From Candidatus Bathyarchaeota archaeon (GTDB taxonomy: Archaea; Thermoproteota; Bathyarchaeia; TCS64), in assembly GCA_014730055.1 (NCBI GenBank), contig WJIV01000166.1:1-37116 (forward strand): a stretch of 37,116 nt of DNA. The letters run 5' to 3'. Of the stretch, positions 13,283 to 22,305 are shown in pieces (the first letter of the stretch is position 1; the number at the start of each line of letters is the position of its first letter). The position numbers and the translations under genes are program-made. Below the pieces are notes generated by a model. The model was not told the DNA's origin. It did no database searches and worked only from the letters and a program-made list of their open reading frames with translations.

Positions 13283-16200
13283 CGCTTCTTTCTCCTTGAT
13301 TCATGAACAGTTCCACGCTCCCCGTTCCCAGGGGCATGCTTTGTCCGACGATGATATTTTCGATGGTACCTTTAAGGGGATCGGTTTCTCCCTTTATTGC
13401 GGCGTCCACGAGGTGCTGGATGGTAAGCTCGAAGGCAGCTCGTGCCAGTACGCTTGATTTCTCGCCGCTGATACCGTGTCGTCCGATCTGTTGTACCTCA
13501 CCAGTCTTTGTCATTATGTCGGATACTAGCATAACGTGTCGTATGTCTACGTCGAGTCCCTGTTCGCTTAGTACGTTATGTGCTTCCTGTATCAGGCTGT
13601 TCCTAGCTGCCTCTATTCCAAATATTTCTGCTATCTCGTGTACGTTGTTGGTAGTAGTCCTTGAGGGATCAATTCCGTCTATGCGAAGCACTCCTTCCAG
13701 ATTACTTCCGTCCGTTCTTATCATCCATTCGCCGCCCTCTATAGTTGTTAGTACCCTGTTAATCTCCTCTATTCCTTTGATCCTGGCTTCAGTTACCGTC
13801 TCTATGATTGAGTCGGGGTCTCTTGTCTTGTCCTCTTCAAGTCTTACGACGAAGGTGAGTTCATCATCTTTGCTGTATTTTAGAGGCATCGCTCTCTCAA
13901 TATCTCTGACATCTACTCCGAGGGTATCCATTGCATCCATGTTTACGGCGAACTTAACTGATTCCTCTCTAAGGTCCACGTTTACGGTATCGATTACATC
14001 GTCTATGACAGTATATGTGAGTTTCTGGGCTACCTCTCTCGCCTTCTGCTCGCTCTTGCTGTGTTCCTCGTCAAGGTAGATGTTCATTACAGGTGTGCTC
14101 GGGCTCTTCCTGGCGTCAACGATCTCAATCAGCCTCGGGAGTCCCAGTGTTACGTTCAACTCGGCTACTCCTGCATAGTGGAAGGTTCTCAGGGTCATCT
14201 GAGTTCCTGGTTCTCCTATGCTCTGGGCCGCTACTATTCCAACGGCTTCACCGGGTTCGACGAGGCTATAGTCATAGTTGCGTAGGACCGTCTCGATTAC
14301 ATCTTCTATGGCTTTCTCAGTGAAATCTTCTTCAGTAAGGCGCCTTCTGAGTTCTTCTTTAAGGAGTTGAGGTATCTCTATCTCTATCTCGTCTATCTTC
14401 TTGTCAATGAACTCCTCTGTAGCTGCGGCCCCTTCCTCCATGGTGATACGTGTTCGATCTGTTAGCATACCTACGTTTACTGCAACACCATGGTCGGATT
14501 TAGCAGGGTCAATTCCATCTTCACCGTACTGGAACTGTACAATGTCTCCTATGCTGTTTCTGACTGTACCGTCGTATTCGACCCTCAGGTGCTCCAAGGC
14601 GTTGATTAACCTTCTCTGCATATATCCTGACTGCTGTGTACGGACAGCTGTGTCTACGAGCCCCTCTCTACCTCCCATGGCGTGGAAGAAAAACTCTAGG
14701 GGCGTTAATCCGTCCCTGTAACAGTTATATACGAATCCCCTTGCAGCTGGGCTTGTGTCCCCCTCCTTGAAATGGGGTAGTGTTCTTTCCTCATATCCTC
14801 GGATGATTCTCTTACCACGAATTGACTGCTGCCCTACACTTCCCATCATCTGACCGATGTTAAGGCTGCTTCCCCTCGCGCCACTACGGGTCATAATTAT
14901 GCCGCTGTTTTCCATTCCAAGGGTGTCCTGGACCAGTTCTCCTGCTTGGTCTCTCGCCTTGGCAAGCTCGTTCATTACCTTGATCTCGAAGGTCTCCTGT
15001 AGGGTCTGTCCTGGGAGTCTTTCCAGTGTACCATTTCTAAAGTCCTCTGTGATTACCTGGACGTCGCCCTCCATCTCTCTCATAACCTGATTGATTCGGT
15101 TCAGCTGTTGTTCTCCCATTGTTAGTTCGTCGTAGCTGTAAGTGAAGCCGTGGATGCTCAGGTATCCATTAATAAGTCTGCAAATGTCGTTGAGGAAGTC
15201 ATGTCCCTCATCTGTGCCGTAGTCTTTAATTATCCTGTGGAAGATTGTATCGGCTTTCTCTGCCCCGATGTTTGCCTTATCGATGACTCCTGTCAGGAGT
15301 TTTCCGTCTCTTATCATGACGTAAGCGTCGTATTGGCACTCTTCTCTATCGCATTCTGGGCAGTGCTGGCAGACGTTTGCTCTTGATACAAAGCTAAAGT
15401 CTGGGGGCAGGTAAAGGCTGAATATGCTCTTCCCGCTCCAGAGTGGCTGTGGATCAGTTACCGTTGGTGGAGGGACATCTCCCTTAAAGTTCGTATAGCT
15501 CAGTAGCTTTCCCACTTCCTGGGCTGTCAGCATGTTGCCTCTCTGAGTTAGTAGATAAGCTCCTGTGATGAAGTCCTTGTGGGCTCCTATGATTGGTGCG
15601 CCATATCTGGGACTCAGGATCTGGTCCTGAACCTGCATTAGCATCCTTGCCTCAGTCTGGGCCTCCTTGCTCTGGGGGATGTGAAGGTTCATCTCATCTC
15701 CGTCAAAGTCCGCGTTGTAGGGTGGGCAGACAGTAAGGTGCAATCTGAAGGTCTTGTAAGGTAGAACTTTAACCCTATGAGCCATAATGCTCATCCTGTG
15801 GAGGCTTGGCTGCCTGTTGAATAGTGCAATGTCGCCGTCCTTGAGGTGCCTCTCGATGATGAATCCTGGCTCTATTGTCTCCGCGACTAGGCTACGATCC
15901 TGTACGAACTCTAATCTGATCCGTTTCTGGTCAGGTCTTATGACATATAGAGCGCCTGGATGGATGTTAGGCCCGTTAACAACAAGTCTCTTCATCTCCT
16001 CTAGGTTAAGGGGAGTAACTACGTCTGGCACTGTCAGTTTTGTAGCGACGTGCACGGGTACTCCGACCTGGTTGATGTCAAGGTTTGGGTCAGGGCTGAT
16101 TACTGTTCTAGCGCTGTAATCGACCCTCTTTCCGCTAAGGTTTCCCCTGAATCTCCCTTCCTTGCCTTTGAGGCGCTGTGCAAGGGATTTCAGCGTCCTG

Positions 16201-17108
16201 CCGCTTCTATGGCGTGCTGGTGGGATTCCCGATACTTCATTGTTGAAGTATGTGGTTACGTGGTACTGTAGTAGCTCGCTTAAGTCCTCAATGATTAGGG
16301 TTGGTGCTCCAGCGTCTATGTTCTCACGTAGCCTCTGATTGATCCTGATAATGTCCACTAGCTTGTGTGTTAGGTCGTCCTCTGCTCTAATCCCTGATTC
16401 AAGTATGATACTTGGTCTAACGTCAACCGGTGGGACCGGCATAACCTGTAGTACCATCCACTCCGGCCTAGCTGATTTAGGGTGGAAGGCAAGCATCGAC
16501 AGGTCTTCATCTGGTATTCTCTCGAACCACTCCCTGATCATGTTAGGAGTCAGCCTTCGAGTGATCTCCTCCTCTTCACCCTCTTCAAATTCCTCCTCGG
16601 TTGCCTGAGTGAAGGTGGTGGGCTTGCTGAACTTTATTGGGTCCTGAACGTGACCGCAAACAGGGCACTCCTTGTGCCTCTTGAACTTTTTCGCCTGTTT
16701 GAGTATCTCGTCGGTGGTCTCCTCACTGACCTTTCCGAACATCTCGATGTCATTCTCACGCTGGGCGATGAGCTGTTCTCTATCTTCAGGTGTGAGTAGT
16801 ACACTGCCACAGTTTCGGCAGGTAGATGAAAGAACCTTGTAGATGGGCTTTGCAAACTCCACGTGTATTACGGGCGTTGCAAGTTCGATGTGACCGAAGT
16901 GGCCCGGGCAGTTTATGGCAATGTTACCACATGTACGGCACCTTTGACGGGGCTCCAGCGTTCCAAGACGCTGGTCCATGAGGCCTCCGCTGATGGGGGC
17001 TCCGTCCTCGTCATAGGTGTCGCTTGTCTGTATCTCTACGACGGATAGTCTTCTGATCTCTTCTGGTGGTAGTAGTCCAAACTTGATTGCGTCGATTACT
17101 TTACTCAT
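13275..17108 (-). CDS. rpoA: DNA-directed RNA polymerase subunit A, unsplit (A' plus A'')
   Basis: The largest RNA polymerase subunit, forming the clamp and half of the active centre. It is one continuous 1277-residue chain. N-terminal zinc sites: C57, C60, C67 with H70, and C97, C100, C148, C151. The catalytic NADFDGD loop is at 465-471, with the magnesium ligands D467, D469 and D471. A further cluster C580, C583, C586, C591 sits in the funnel region. The bridge helix lies at about 806-840. In most archaea A' ends soon after the stretch matching YGEDGIDPAK (861-870) and A'' begins as a new gene; here the chain runs on through about 875-905 to the trigger loop (IGEPGTQMTLRTFHYAGV, 964-981). 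No stop, frameshift or internal SD/start pair was seen at the junction. The ATG is three bases after the rpoB stop with SD GGGAGG. Confidence 0.97.
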   Translation of the reverse strand: MSKVIDAIKFGLLPPEEIRRLSVVEIQTSDTYDEDGAPISGGLMDQRLGTLEPRQRCRTCGNIAINCPGHFGHIELATPVIHVEFAKPIYKVLSSTCRNCGSVLLTPEDREQLIAQRENDIEMFGKVSEETTDEILKQAKKFKRHKECPVCGHVQDPIKFSKPTTFTQATEEEFEEGEEEEITRRLTPNMIREWFERIPDEDLSMLAFHPKSARPEWMVLQVMPVPPVDVRPSIILESGIRAEDDLTHKLVDIIRINQRLRENIDAGAPTLIIEDLSELLQYHVTTYFNNEVSGIPPARHRSGRTLKSLAQRLKGKEGRFRGNLSGKRVDYSARTVISPDPNLDINQVGVPVHVATKLTVPDVVTPLNLEEMKRLVVNGPNIHPGALYVIRPDQKRIRLEFVQDRSLVAETIEPGFIIERHLKDGDIALFNRQPSLHRMSIMAHRVKVLPYKTFRLHLTVCPPYNADFDGDEMNLHIPQSKEAQTEARMLMQVQDQILSPRYGAPIIGAHKDFITGAYLLTQRGNMLTAQEVGKLLSYTNFKGDVPPPTVTDPQPLWSGKSIFSLYLPPDFSFVSRANVCQHCPECDREECQYDAYVMIRDGKLLTGVIDKANIGAEKADTIFHRIIKDYGTDEGHDFLNDICRLINGYLSIHGFTYSYDELTMGEQQLNRINQVMREMEGDVQVITEDFRNGTLERLPGQTLQETFEIKVMNELAKARDQAGELVQDTLGMENSGIIMTRSGARGSSLNIGQMMGSVGQQSIRGKRIIRGYEERTLPHFKEGDTSPAARGFVYNCYRDGLTPLEFFFHAMGGREGLVDTAVRTQQSGYMQRRLINALEHLRVEYDGTVRNSIGDIVQFQYGEDGIDPAKSDHGVAVNVGMLTDRTRITMEEGAAATEEFIDKKIDEIEIEIPQLLKEELRRRLTEEDFTEKAIEDVIETVLRNYDYSLVEPGEAVGIVAAQSIGEPGTQMTLRTFHYAGVAELNVTLGLPRLIEIVDARKSPSTPVMNIYLDEEHSKSEQKAREVAQKLTYTVIDDVIDTVNVDLREESVKFAVNMDAMDTLGVDVRDIERAMPLKYSKDDELTFVVRLEEDKTRDPDSIIETVTEARIKGIEEINRVLTTIEGGEWMIRTDGSNLEGVLRIDGIDPSRTTTNNVHEIAEIFGIEAARNSLIQEAHNVLSEQGLDVDIRHVMLVSDIMTKTGEVQQIGRHGISGEKSSVLARAAFELTIQHLVDAAIKGETDPLKGTIENIIVGQSMPLGTGSVELFMNQGERSDE

Positions 17109-17111
17109 TTT

Positions 17112-20100
17112 TTAGGCCTCCCTCGTTAGCGATAGGGTTGGTGCCAGGCACATGCTCTGCATCTCCTGTAGTAGTAGCTTGAAGGCGTAGCTGACTGTTA
17201 CTGGCTCTATATCTCCTTTGCCCTCACATTTTGGGCATACGTACTTTCTCTGTCTTATGTCGTAGAATCCCTGTCCTCCGCATTTCTCACAGACGTAGAT
17301 TGTGTAGGCGTCTGATTCCTCTAGCAGCCTGTCCTTCAGGAGCATAGCTGCTCCGTGTCCAACCAGGCAGTCTCTCTCCATCTCTCCAAACCTGAGTCCT
17401 CCGCCCCGGGCACGTCCCTCAGTGGGCTGTCTCGTGAGCATCTGAACTTGTCCTCTGGCTCTTGCGTGTATCTTGTCTATGACCATGTGGTGAAGTTTCT
17501 GATAGAGGGCTACACCCATAAAGATCTCTGCTTCGAATAATTGACCGGTCTGGCCATCATAGAGCATCTCCCTTCCCCCTGGCTGGTATCCCAGTTCAAC
17601 CAGTATCTCCTGCAGGGTCATTGGGTTTTCGTTAGCGAAGGGTGTACCGTCTACAATTTCGCCACGTAGAGCGGCTGCTTTGCCTGCTATAGCCTCTATG
17701 AACTGACCTACTGTCATCCTACTTGGATACGCGTGAGGGTTCATGATGATGTCAGGTATCACACCGCTTGTACTGAATGGCATGTCTTCCTGGGGCACTA
17801 GCATCCCTATTACTCCCTTCTGTCCATGCCTTGAGACGAATTTGTCACCAATCTCGGGGACCCTGTTGCTACGTACTTTAACTTTCACAAGCTGGCTTCC
17901 CTCAATGTCTTTGGTGATGAATACGCTATCAACTACTCCAACCTCTGTTGGTCTCACACCAACGCTGGTATCTCTTAGCTGTGGTCCACGGATTTCTATT
18001 CCCCTGTATTCCTCCATGAAACGTGGGGGGCTGGTCTTTCCGATGAGAATGTCTCCTCCTCTGACCTCTGACTCAGCGGCTATCAATCCGTCTGATTCAA
18101 GCTGCCTATAGGCCTCTGCTCCATGGTATCCACGGATACCTGGCTCAGGGATTGTTAGCCTGTCTTTTGCTCCTCCCAGGTACTGCTTGCACTCGGCCTT
18201 GTATATTCTGAAGAAGCTGCTGTGGCCGAGTCCCCTCTGTACCGATGCCTTGTTAAATATGATGGCATCCTCCATGTTGTAACCTATGCTACTCAGGATT
18301 GCTATGACATAGTTCTGGCAGGCTGGCCTCTCGTTATAACCAATGACGTCCATTGGCTTCGTAGCCACCACAGGTTTCTGTGGATAGTGTAGAAGGTGTG
18401 CCCTTGTATCAGTTCTGTCTGCATAGTTTAGAGTATATATTCCTGGTGCCTGCTTTGCCATGGCTGACTGGTACGTATTTCTCGGGCTCTGGTTGTGTTC
18501 CGCATAGGGTATGATGCTCGCTCCTACTCCGAGTATGCTATAGGGTGCTATTTCCATATGGGTATGTTCAGGGGTTATTTCTTCCTGGGTTATCGCAATA
18601 TAGGCGTTCTCTTCCTCATCAGCGTCGAGAAGCTCGATGACGCCCTCACGTACAAGGTCTTCCCAGCTCCAGCGCTCCTGTTTTATGTTCCTTATGTGGC
18701 GCTGCTTTAGTGCTGGCTTGCCATCCTCAATGACTATCAGGGGTCTACGTATTCTACCATCGTCAGCATTTACGTATATCTCATTGTAATTGGCATAGTA
18801 GGCAATATTAGCCTCGCTGCTTATCTCGTTCCGTTGACGCATCTCCCTGAATGTGTCAACCAGTACCTGTGGGCTGTTTGTGTAGCCCAGGAGGTATCCC
18901 TCTATGAATATCTTGGTTCCTCTGTGCCTTAGGACCTCATCTGCATCCTTCGCCCTTGTGACTCCCATGAATTCTAGGGTTCGCTTTATCTTCTCTGAGT
19001 CTGTTCCAACGGATACATTACTCATAAGGGCTAGGTTCTTGACTAGACCACAGTTGGCTCCCTCTGGGGTCTCGTTTGGGCAGAGCCTTCCCCAGTGTGT
19101 ACTGTGGAGGTCTCGTGCCTCGAAGTTAGGCTGGCTCCTGCTTAATGGGCTCTGTAGCCTCCGCAGGTGGCTCAGGGTGCTGATTGAGTTGGTCCTGTCC
19201 AGGAGCTGGGTCATTCCGACTCTGCCTCTTCGCCAGTTACCTGTTGCGAGGGCATGCTGTATTCTACTTGTAATGATACCTGGTCGTACCGCTGCTGAGA
19301 TTAGTACGCCCTTACGCCTCGTGCTCATCCGTCTGAATTGGTATCTCATGTCCCTGTATAGGCTCCAGAAAGCTGACCTGAATAGCTCTGCTAGCAGAGG
19401 TCCGGCCATCTTGATCCTCTTGTTACGAAGATGATCTTTGTCGTCCTCCCCTCTTCTACCTAATTTGAGTTCGATGATTCTTGAGGCCATTTCGCCTAGG
19501 TACAGTGCTTTATCTATTCTGTCCTCTGGCTCACGACCTATGTGGGGTAGGAGGTTCCGGTCTAGAATGGTCTCAGCTCTCTTGATCCTGAATTCCTTGA
19601 CCTGTCCGAATGCTACCCTGTTTCCTATGAAAAGTATGGCGTCCTCAATGGTCTGGGTCGCAGCGGCTTCTCTGAAGCTGATCTCCATCTCATTTAGGAT
19701 ATCAGGGTCGAGGCTTACCATCTCGGCTACCTGACGGTCTGTCTCCACTCCAAGGGCCCTCATTAAAACCACTAAGGGCACAGGGACCGGAACTCCCGGT
19801 ATGTTAACGACCATCTGGTTCTTCGCTTTCAGGCTCATCTCTATACGGGCTCTGAATCCAACTGTTGTGCTGAATACCTTGCCCTTGTACACGGGCCGGG
19901 ATCCCCGTGTGTCTACCTCTACTAGGACCCTGTTGGGTGCCAGGTCCTCAAGGCTTACTATTACACGCTCTGAGCCGTTGACGATGAAGTATCCGCCAAT
20001 TTCGTCTGGGTCCTCACCCAGCTTGACAAGCTCGTCCTCGCTAAGTTTGTCGAGAAGGCAGAGGTTTCCCTTAACCATTATCGGGATGTCGCCTATGTTG

Positions 20101-20438
20101 ACTCTTTCATAGGTTTCTCGTCCCTCGTCGTCGAGCTCTATCTCGAGATACAGTGGTGCGCTGTAGGTGAGGTTTCTTATACGAGCCTCACGGGGGAATA
20201 CCTGGCGCTGTGTGCCGTCTACCTCCACGACCCGTGGCTCTCCTATCTCTATGGTCCCGAACTTTATGTCATAGGTGTGGTCGGGTACCTCAATCTGTAT
20301 TCCACCGATCTCGTCAATAATCTCTTGTAATGTATTCCTGGTAAACTCGTTATAGGAGTCCAGGTGTTGCTTTACGAGGCCTTCCTCCCGGAAGAAGGAC
20401 CTCATCAGTTCCCATAAGTCGTCCTGTGTGAGAAGCAA
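17112..20438 (-). CDS. rpoB: DNA-directed RNA polymerase subunit B, unsplit
   Basis: The second-largest RNA polymerase subunit, 1108 residues in one chain; many methanogens and haloarchaea split it into B'' and B'. Seen in order: the N-terminal lobe (SFFREEGLVKQHLDSYNEF), the conserved FIVNGSERVIVS, the fork and hybrid-binding region (LCPNETPEGANCGLVKNLA), GYNMEDAIIFN, the active-site GDKFVSRHGQKGVIG, and SRMTVGQFIEAIAGK. Near the C-terminus is a four-Cys zinc site (CEKCGG then CPKCEGKG). The start is TTG at 20438, with an in-frame stop just upstream. It opens the operon. No rpoH lies upstream, unlike the usual archaeal order. Confidence 0.97.
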   Translation of the reverse strand: MLLTQDDLWELMRSFFREEGLVKQHLDSYNEFTRNTLQEIIDEIGGIQIEVPDHTYDIKFGTIEIGEPRVVEVDGTQRQVFPREARIRNLTYSAPLYLEIELDDEGRETYERVNIGDIPIMVKGNLCLLDKLSEDELVKLGEDPDEIGGYFIVNGSERVIVSLEDLAPNRVLVEVDTRGSRPVYKGKVFSTTVGFRARIEMSLKAKNQMVVNIPGVPVPVPLVVLMRALGVETDRQVAEMVSLDPDILNEMEISFREAAATQTIEDAILFIGNRVAFGQVKEFRIKRAETILDRNLLPHIGREPEDRIDKALYLGEMASRIIELKLGRRGEDDKDHLRNKRIKMAGPLLAELFRSAFWSLYRDMRYQFRRMSTRRKGVLISAAVRPGIITSRIQHALATGNWRRGRVGMTQLLDRTNSISTLSHLRRLQSPLSRSQPNFEARDLHSTHWGRLCPNETPEGANCGLVKNLALMSNVSVGTDSEKIKRTLEFMGVTRAKDADEVLRHRGTKIFIEGYLLGYTNSPQVLVDTFREMRQRNEISSEANIAYYANYNEIYVNADDGRIRRPLIVIEDGKPALKQRHIRNIKQERWSWEDLVREGVIELLDADEEENAYIAITQEEITPEHTHMEIAPYSILGVGASIIPYAEHNQSPRNTYQSAMAKQAPGIYTLNYADRTDTRAHLLHYPQKPVVATKPMDVIGYNERPACQNYVIAILSSIGYNMEDAIIFNKASVQRGLGHSSFFRIYKAECKQYLGGAKDRLTIPEPGIRGYHGAEAYRQLESDGLIAAESEVRGGDILIGKTSPPRFMEEYRGIEIRGPQLRDTSVGVRPTEVGVVDSVFITKDIEGSQLVKVKVRSNRVPEIGDKFVSRHGQKGVIGMLVPQEDMPFSTSGVIPDIIMNPHAYPSRMTVGQFIEAIAGKAAALRGEIVDGTPFANENPMTLQEILVELGYQPGGREMLYDGQTGQLFEAEIFMGVALYQKLHHMVIDKIHARARGQVQMLTRQPTEGRARGGGLRFGEMERDCLVGHGAAMLLKDRLLEESDAYTIYVCEKCGGQGFYDIRQRKYVCPKCEGKGDIEPVTVSYAFKLLLQEMQSMCLAPTLSLTREA

Positions 20439-20763
20439 TTTATTTCAACCTAATATTTTTATCAGTCAGGGTAAGAGGGGGCCTGATGCGAAATTTTTTA
20501 GATCGTCTCATTTATCCATATTTCACCTGTCAGAAAATCCTCACTAACCCTAACGAAGCTATACAGTAGGGCGAGAGGTGTCTAATAAACATTACTTGCT
20601 AGGTTTACCACTCGCCTTTGTGACTTTAACATATTCCAATGAGCGCTAGTGTTTAAGAATCTTACGAGATGGGGTGAAAAAGGATAACTTTTATACGTCG
20701 TCTCTGTTATTCGATTAAAGCCAGTGAATTATACATCACGGTAATTACGAAGGTTTAGCGGAA
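20439..20763. other. divergent spacer between rpoB and lsm, no rpoH
   Basis: 325 bases between divergent operons. On the minus strand GTTTATTAGA at 20581-20590 is a possible rpoB TATA box, implying a leader of about 120 bases. On the plus strand the lsm TATA lies at 20688-20695. I read all frames by eye and found no gene resembling rpoH (about 75-85 residues) or any other convincing small protein. Confidence 0.5.
20688..20695 (+). promoter_or_regulatory. TATA box of the lsm-rpl37e-tRNA unit
   Basis: CTTTTATA lies about 25-30 bases before an expected start near 20718 and about 70 bases before the lsm ATG. It is the best TATA match in the spacer. Confidence 0.55.
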
Positions 20764-20982
20764 ATGATTGAAAAAGTACTTCAGCGAAGTGTTGGGAAAA
20801 CAGTATTAATCAAGGTAAGAGGCGGCAGAACCCTGAGAGGCACTCTAGAGGGTTTTGACCAGCACGTAAACCTGTATATGACAGACGCGGAAGAGGTCAG
20901 CGACCCCATGAATGTCAAGACCATTGGCACGATAGTCCTTCGTGGGGACAACGTAATCATGATTTCTCCGCCCCCGGAGTAG
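20764..20982 (+). CDS. lsm: Sm-like archaeal protein (SmAP/LSm)
   Basis: A 72-residue RNA-binding protein that would form a seven-membered ring and bind U-rich RNA. The Sm1 motif spans GGRTLRGTLEGFDQHVNLY with its invariant Gly and Asn, and the Sm2 motif is IVLRGDNVIMIS. The ATG at 20764 follows a GAAGGTTT SD. It is followed 23 bases later by rpl37e, a pairing (Lsm with L37e) that is conserved in many archaea. Confidence 0.96.
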   Translation: MIEKVLQRSVGKTVLIKVRGGRTLRGTLEGFDQHVNLYMTDAEEVSDPMNVKTIGTIVLRGDNVIMISPPPE

Positions 20983-21005
20983 AATAATTAAAGAGTTGAA
21001 AATAA

Positions 21006-21188
21006 ATGCCGACTAAAGCAGCAATACACCACGGTAAGACAATACACATAAAATGTAGGCGATGCGGACGCAGGGCCTACCACATAAGGAAAAAACGTTG
21101 CGCAGCATGCGGTTTCGGAGAGACAAAGAAACTAAAGAGACCAGCACACAGGGCGAAGAACCTTCAGCGAACGAGACGCGTAAAATAA
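21006..21188 (+). CDS. rpl37e: large-subunit ribosomal protein L37e
   Basis: A 60-residue, strongly basic ribosomal protein with one zinc site: C17, C20, C32 and C35 in [20 protein letters not shown]. The arrangement and length are standard. It follows lsm by 23 bases and precedes tRNA-Leu by 43 bases, so the three may share a transcript. The ending (NLQRTRRVK) is a typical rRNA-binding tail. Confidence 0.95.
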   Translation: MPTKAAIHHGKTIHIKCRRCGRRAYHIRKKRCAACGFGETKKLKRPAHRAKNLQRTRRVK

Positions 21189-21231
21189 TTTGGTAAGGTT
21201 TTAATTTTCAGGGAGTTCTTTTTCTGTGCGA

Positions 21232-21337
21232 GCGGGAGTACCCGAGGTTGGTCAAAGGGGCGAGACTTAAGATCTAGACTTCGGGATAAGACATCTCGTG
21301 TCTAAGGACTTCGAGGGTTCAAGTCCCTCCTCCCGCA
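21232..21337 (+). tRNA. tRNA-Leu (UAA) with intron
   Basis: The acceptor arms GCGGGAG (21232-21238) and CTCCCGC (21330-21336) pair fully, followed by discriminator A21337; CCA is not encoded. The T arm GAGGG-TTCAAGT-CCCTC is perfect. A long variable arm (GTC-TAAG-GAC core at about 21300-21309) marks a class II tRNA, Leu or Ser. The anticodon stem CGAGA (21261-21265) pairs with TCTCG (21294-21298), and the anticodon is TAA at 21268-21270, giving Leu. The two stem halves are interrupted by a 21-base intron. The mature length is 85. Confidence 0.95.
21272..21292 (+). other. archaeal tRNA intron with canonical bulge-helix-bulge
   Basis: The intron lies between tRNA positions 37 and 38. CTTA (21266-21269) pairs with TAAG (21287-21290) as the 4-bp central helix. 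Three-base bulges AGA (21270-21272) and ACA (21291-21293) hold the two splice sites, after AG and after AC. An inner helix TCT/GGA closes the intron loop. This fits the site cut by the archaeal splicing endonuclease. Confidence 0.9.
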
Positions 21338-21419
21338 CTTTATACCCTAATCAATGAAATGTAAAGATCAGAAAATTTATTTTTAGATTATTTCAAACAG
21401 TAGATATTTAATAAAGCAT

Positions 21420-22229
21420 CTAGAGTAGAATAAGTTCTATCTTATCTCCCTTTGAGAGCCCAATACTATTGCTAGCGTTACCCTGATTAACCGCGACTTC
21501 TAGGTAACCTCCCCCCGCGACCAAGAGCAAAGGATCACCTTCAGGTACTTGACTAAAACGACGCAAATATGGTAGTTTAATCTTCTTCTCTCCTACTTTT
21601 AGCTCAAATGTATAGTTTTCTTTAACCTTCAGTTTATCAAGTGTCTCGTATGTTATATTAGTGACGCAGTTACCGAATCCATCCACATGAATGATCTCGG
21701 AGTATACTGTATCATCTCTGATCTTCGGGTTGTACATCTCTGATTTAACGTAATTGTCAATCTCTTTTCCTATATCCTTAGGAGAAACGCCCCTTGATAG
21801 TAAAGCACCTGTTGGACCGAAGGTATCGCGCCCATCGAATACATCACTCACCTTTCTAGGGAATTCAGGATGCCCTGTAATCTCGTATACTGTCTGCACC
21901 CCTAATCTCTCAGCGGCGGGTGATAATAAACCATTATCAGGACCGACAAACCAGGCTTGTTCTGTCTTAATGATTATTGCTTTTCTGCTGCTGCCTACTG
22001 TTGGATCCACTACTCCAACGTGGACAGTTCCTTCTGGGAAGTATAGAGCACTGCGGGTCATGTGGAATGCACCACTACTGATCTCGTAGTTACCTACGTC
22101 ATGACTGATATCCACGATAGTTGCTTCTGGGTTTATTCTGAGCATTACTCCCTTAACCTCCGCAACATAGCTGTCCTTAATTCCGTAGTCAGTAAGAAGG
22201 CTAATCATATTCATGGTATCAAGATACAT
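21420..22229 (-). CDS. SAM hydroxide adenosyltransferase-like protein (DUF62)
   Basis: A 269-residue protein of the family that includes fluorinase, chlorinase and SAM hydrolase, which split S-adenosylmethionine with halide or water. Seen: LLTDYGIKDSYVAEVKGVM at about 11-30 with the binding D14, VVDPTVGSSRKAI with D75 and R82, and FVGPDNGLL at 94-102. A C-terminal beta-barrel starts near 165 (HVDGFGNCVTNI). The catalytic triad of archaeal hydrolases is Asp-Arg-His, with His in a FHGRD motif; here that place reads FDGRD, with D132. The activity may thus differ. The frame opens at ATG 22229; M6 or M8 (MISLLTDYG) may be the start. It appears to be a single gene. Confidence 0.88.
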   Translation of the reverse strand: MYLDTMNMISLLTDYGIKDSYVAEVKGVMLRINPEATIVDISHDVGNYEISSGAFHMTRSALYFPEGTVHVGVVDPTVGSSRKAIIIKTEQAWFVGPDNGLLSPAAERLGVQTVYEITGHPEFPRKVSDVFDGRDTFGPTGALLSRGVSPKDIGKEIDNYVKSEMYNPKIRDDTVYSEIIHVDGFGNCVTNITYETLDKLKVKENYTFELKVGEKKIKLPYLRRFSQVPEGDPLLLVAGGGYLEVAVNQGNASNSIGLSKGDKIELILL

Positions 22230-22305
22230 AGAATAAGATATAAGATGTTAAAGATTACAAACCCGACATTTATGAAGCACAAATAAAAAATGGAAATAGA
22301 AAATC

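Noticed and set aside
13303..14079. 258-residue plus-strand frame opposite rpoA
   Set aside because: It mirrors the codons of the RpoA C-terminal part; the Ser-rich translation has no domain features.
18904..19434. 176-residue plus-strand frame opposite rpoB
   Set aside because: It is antisense to a clearly conserved part of RpoB; Ser/Arg/Leu-rich composition is typical of a shadow frame.
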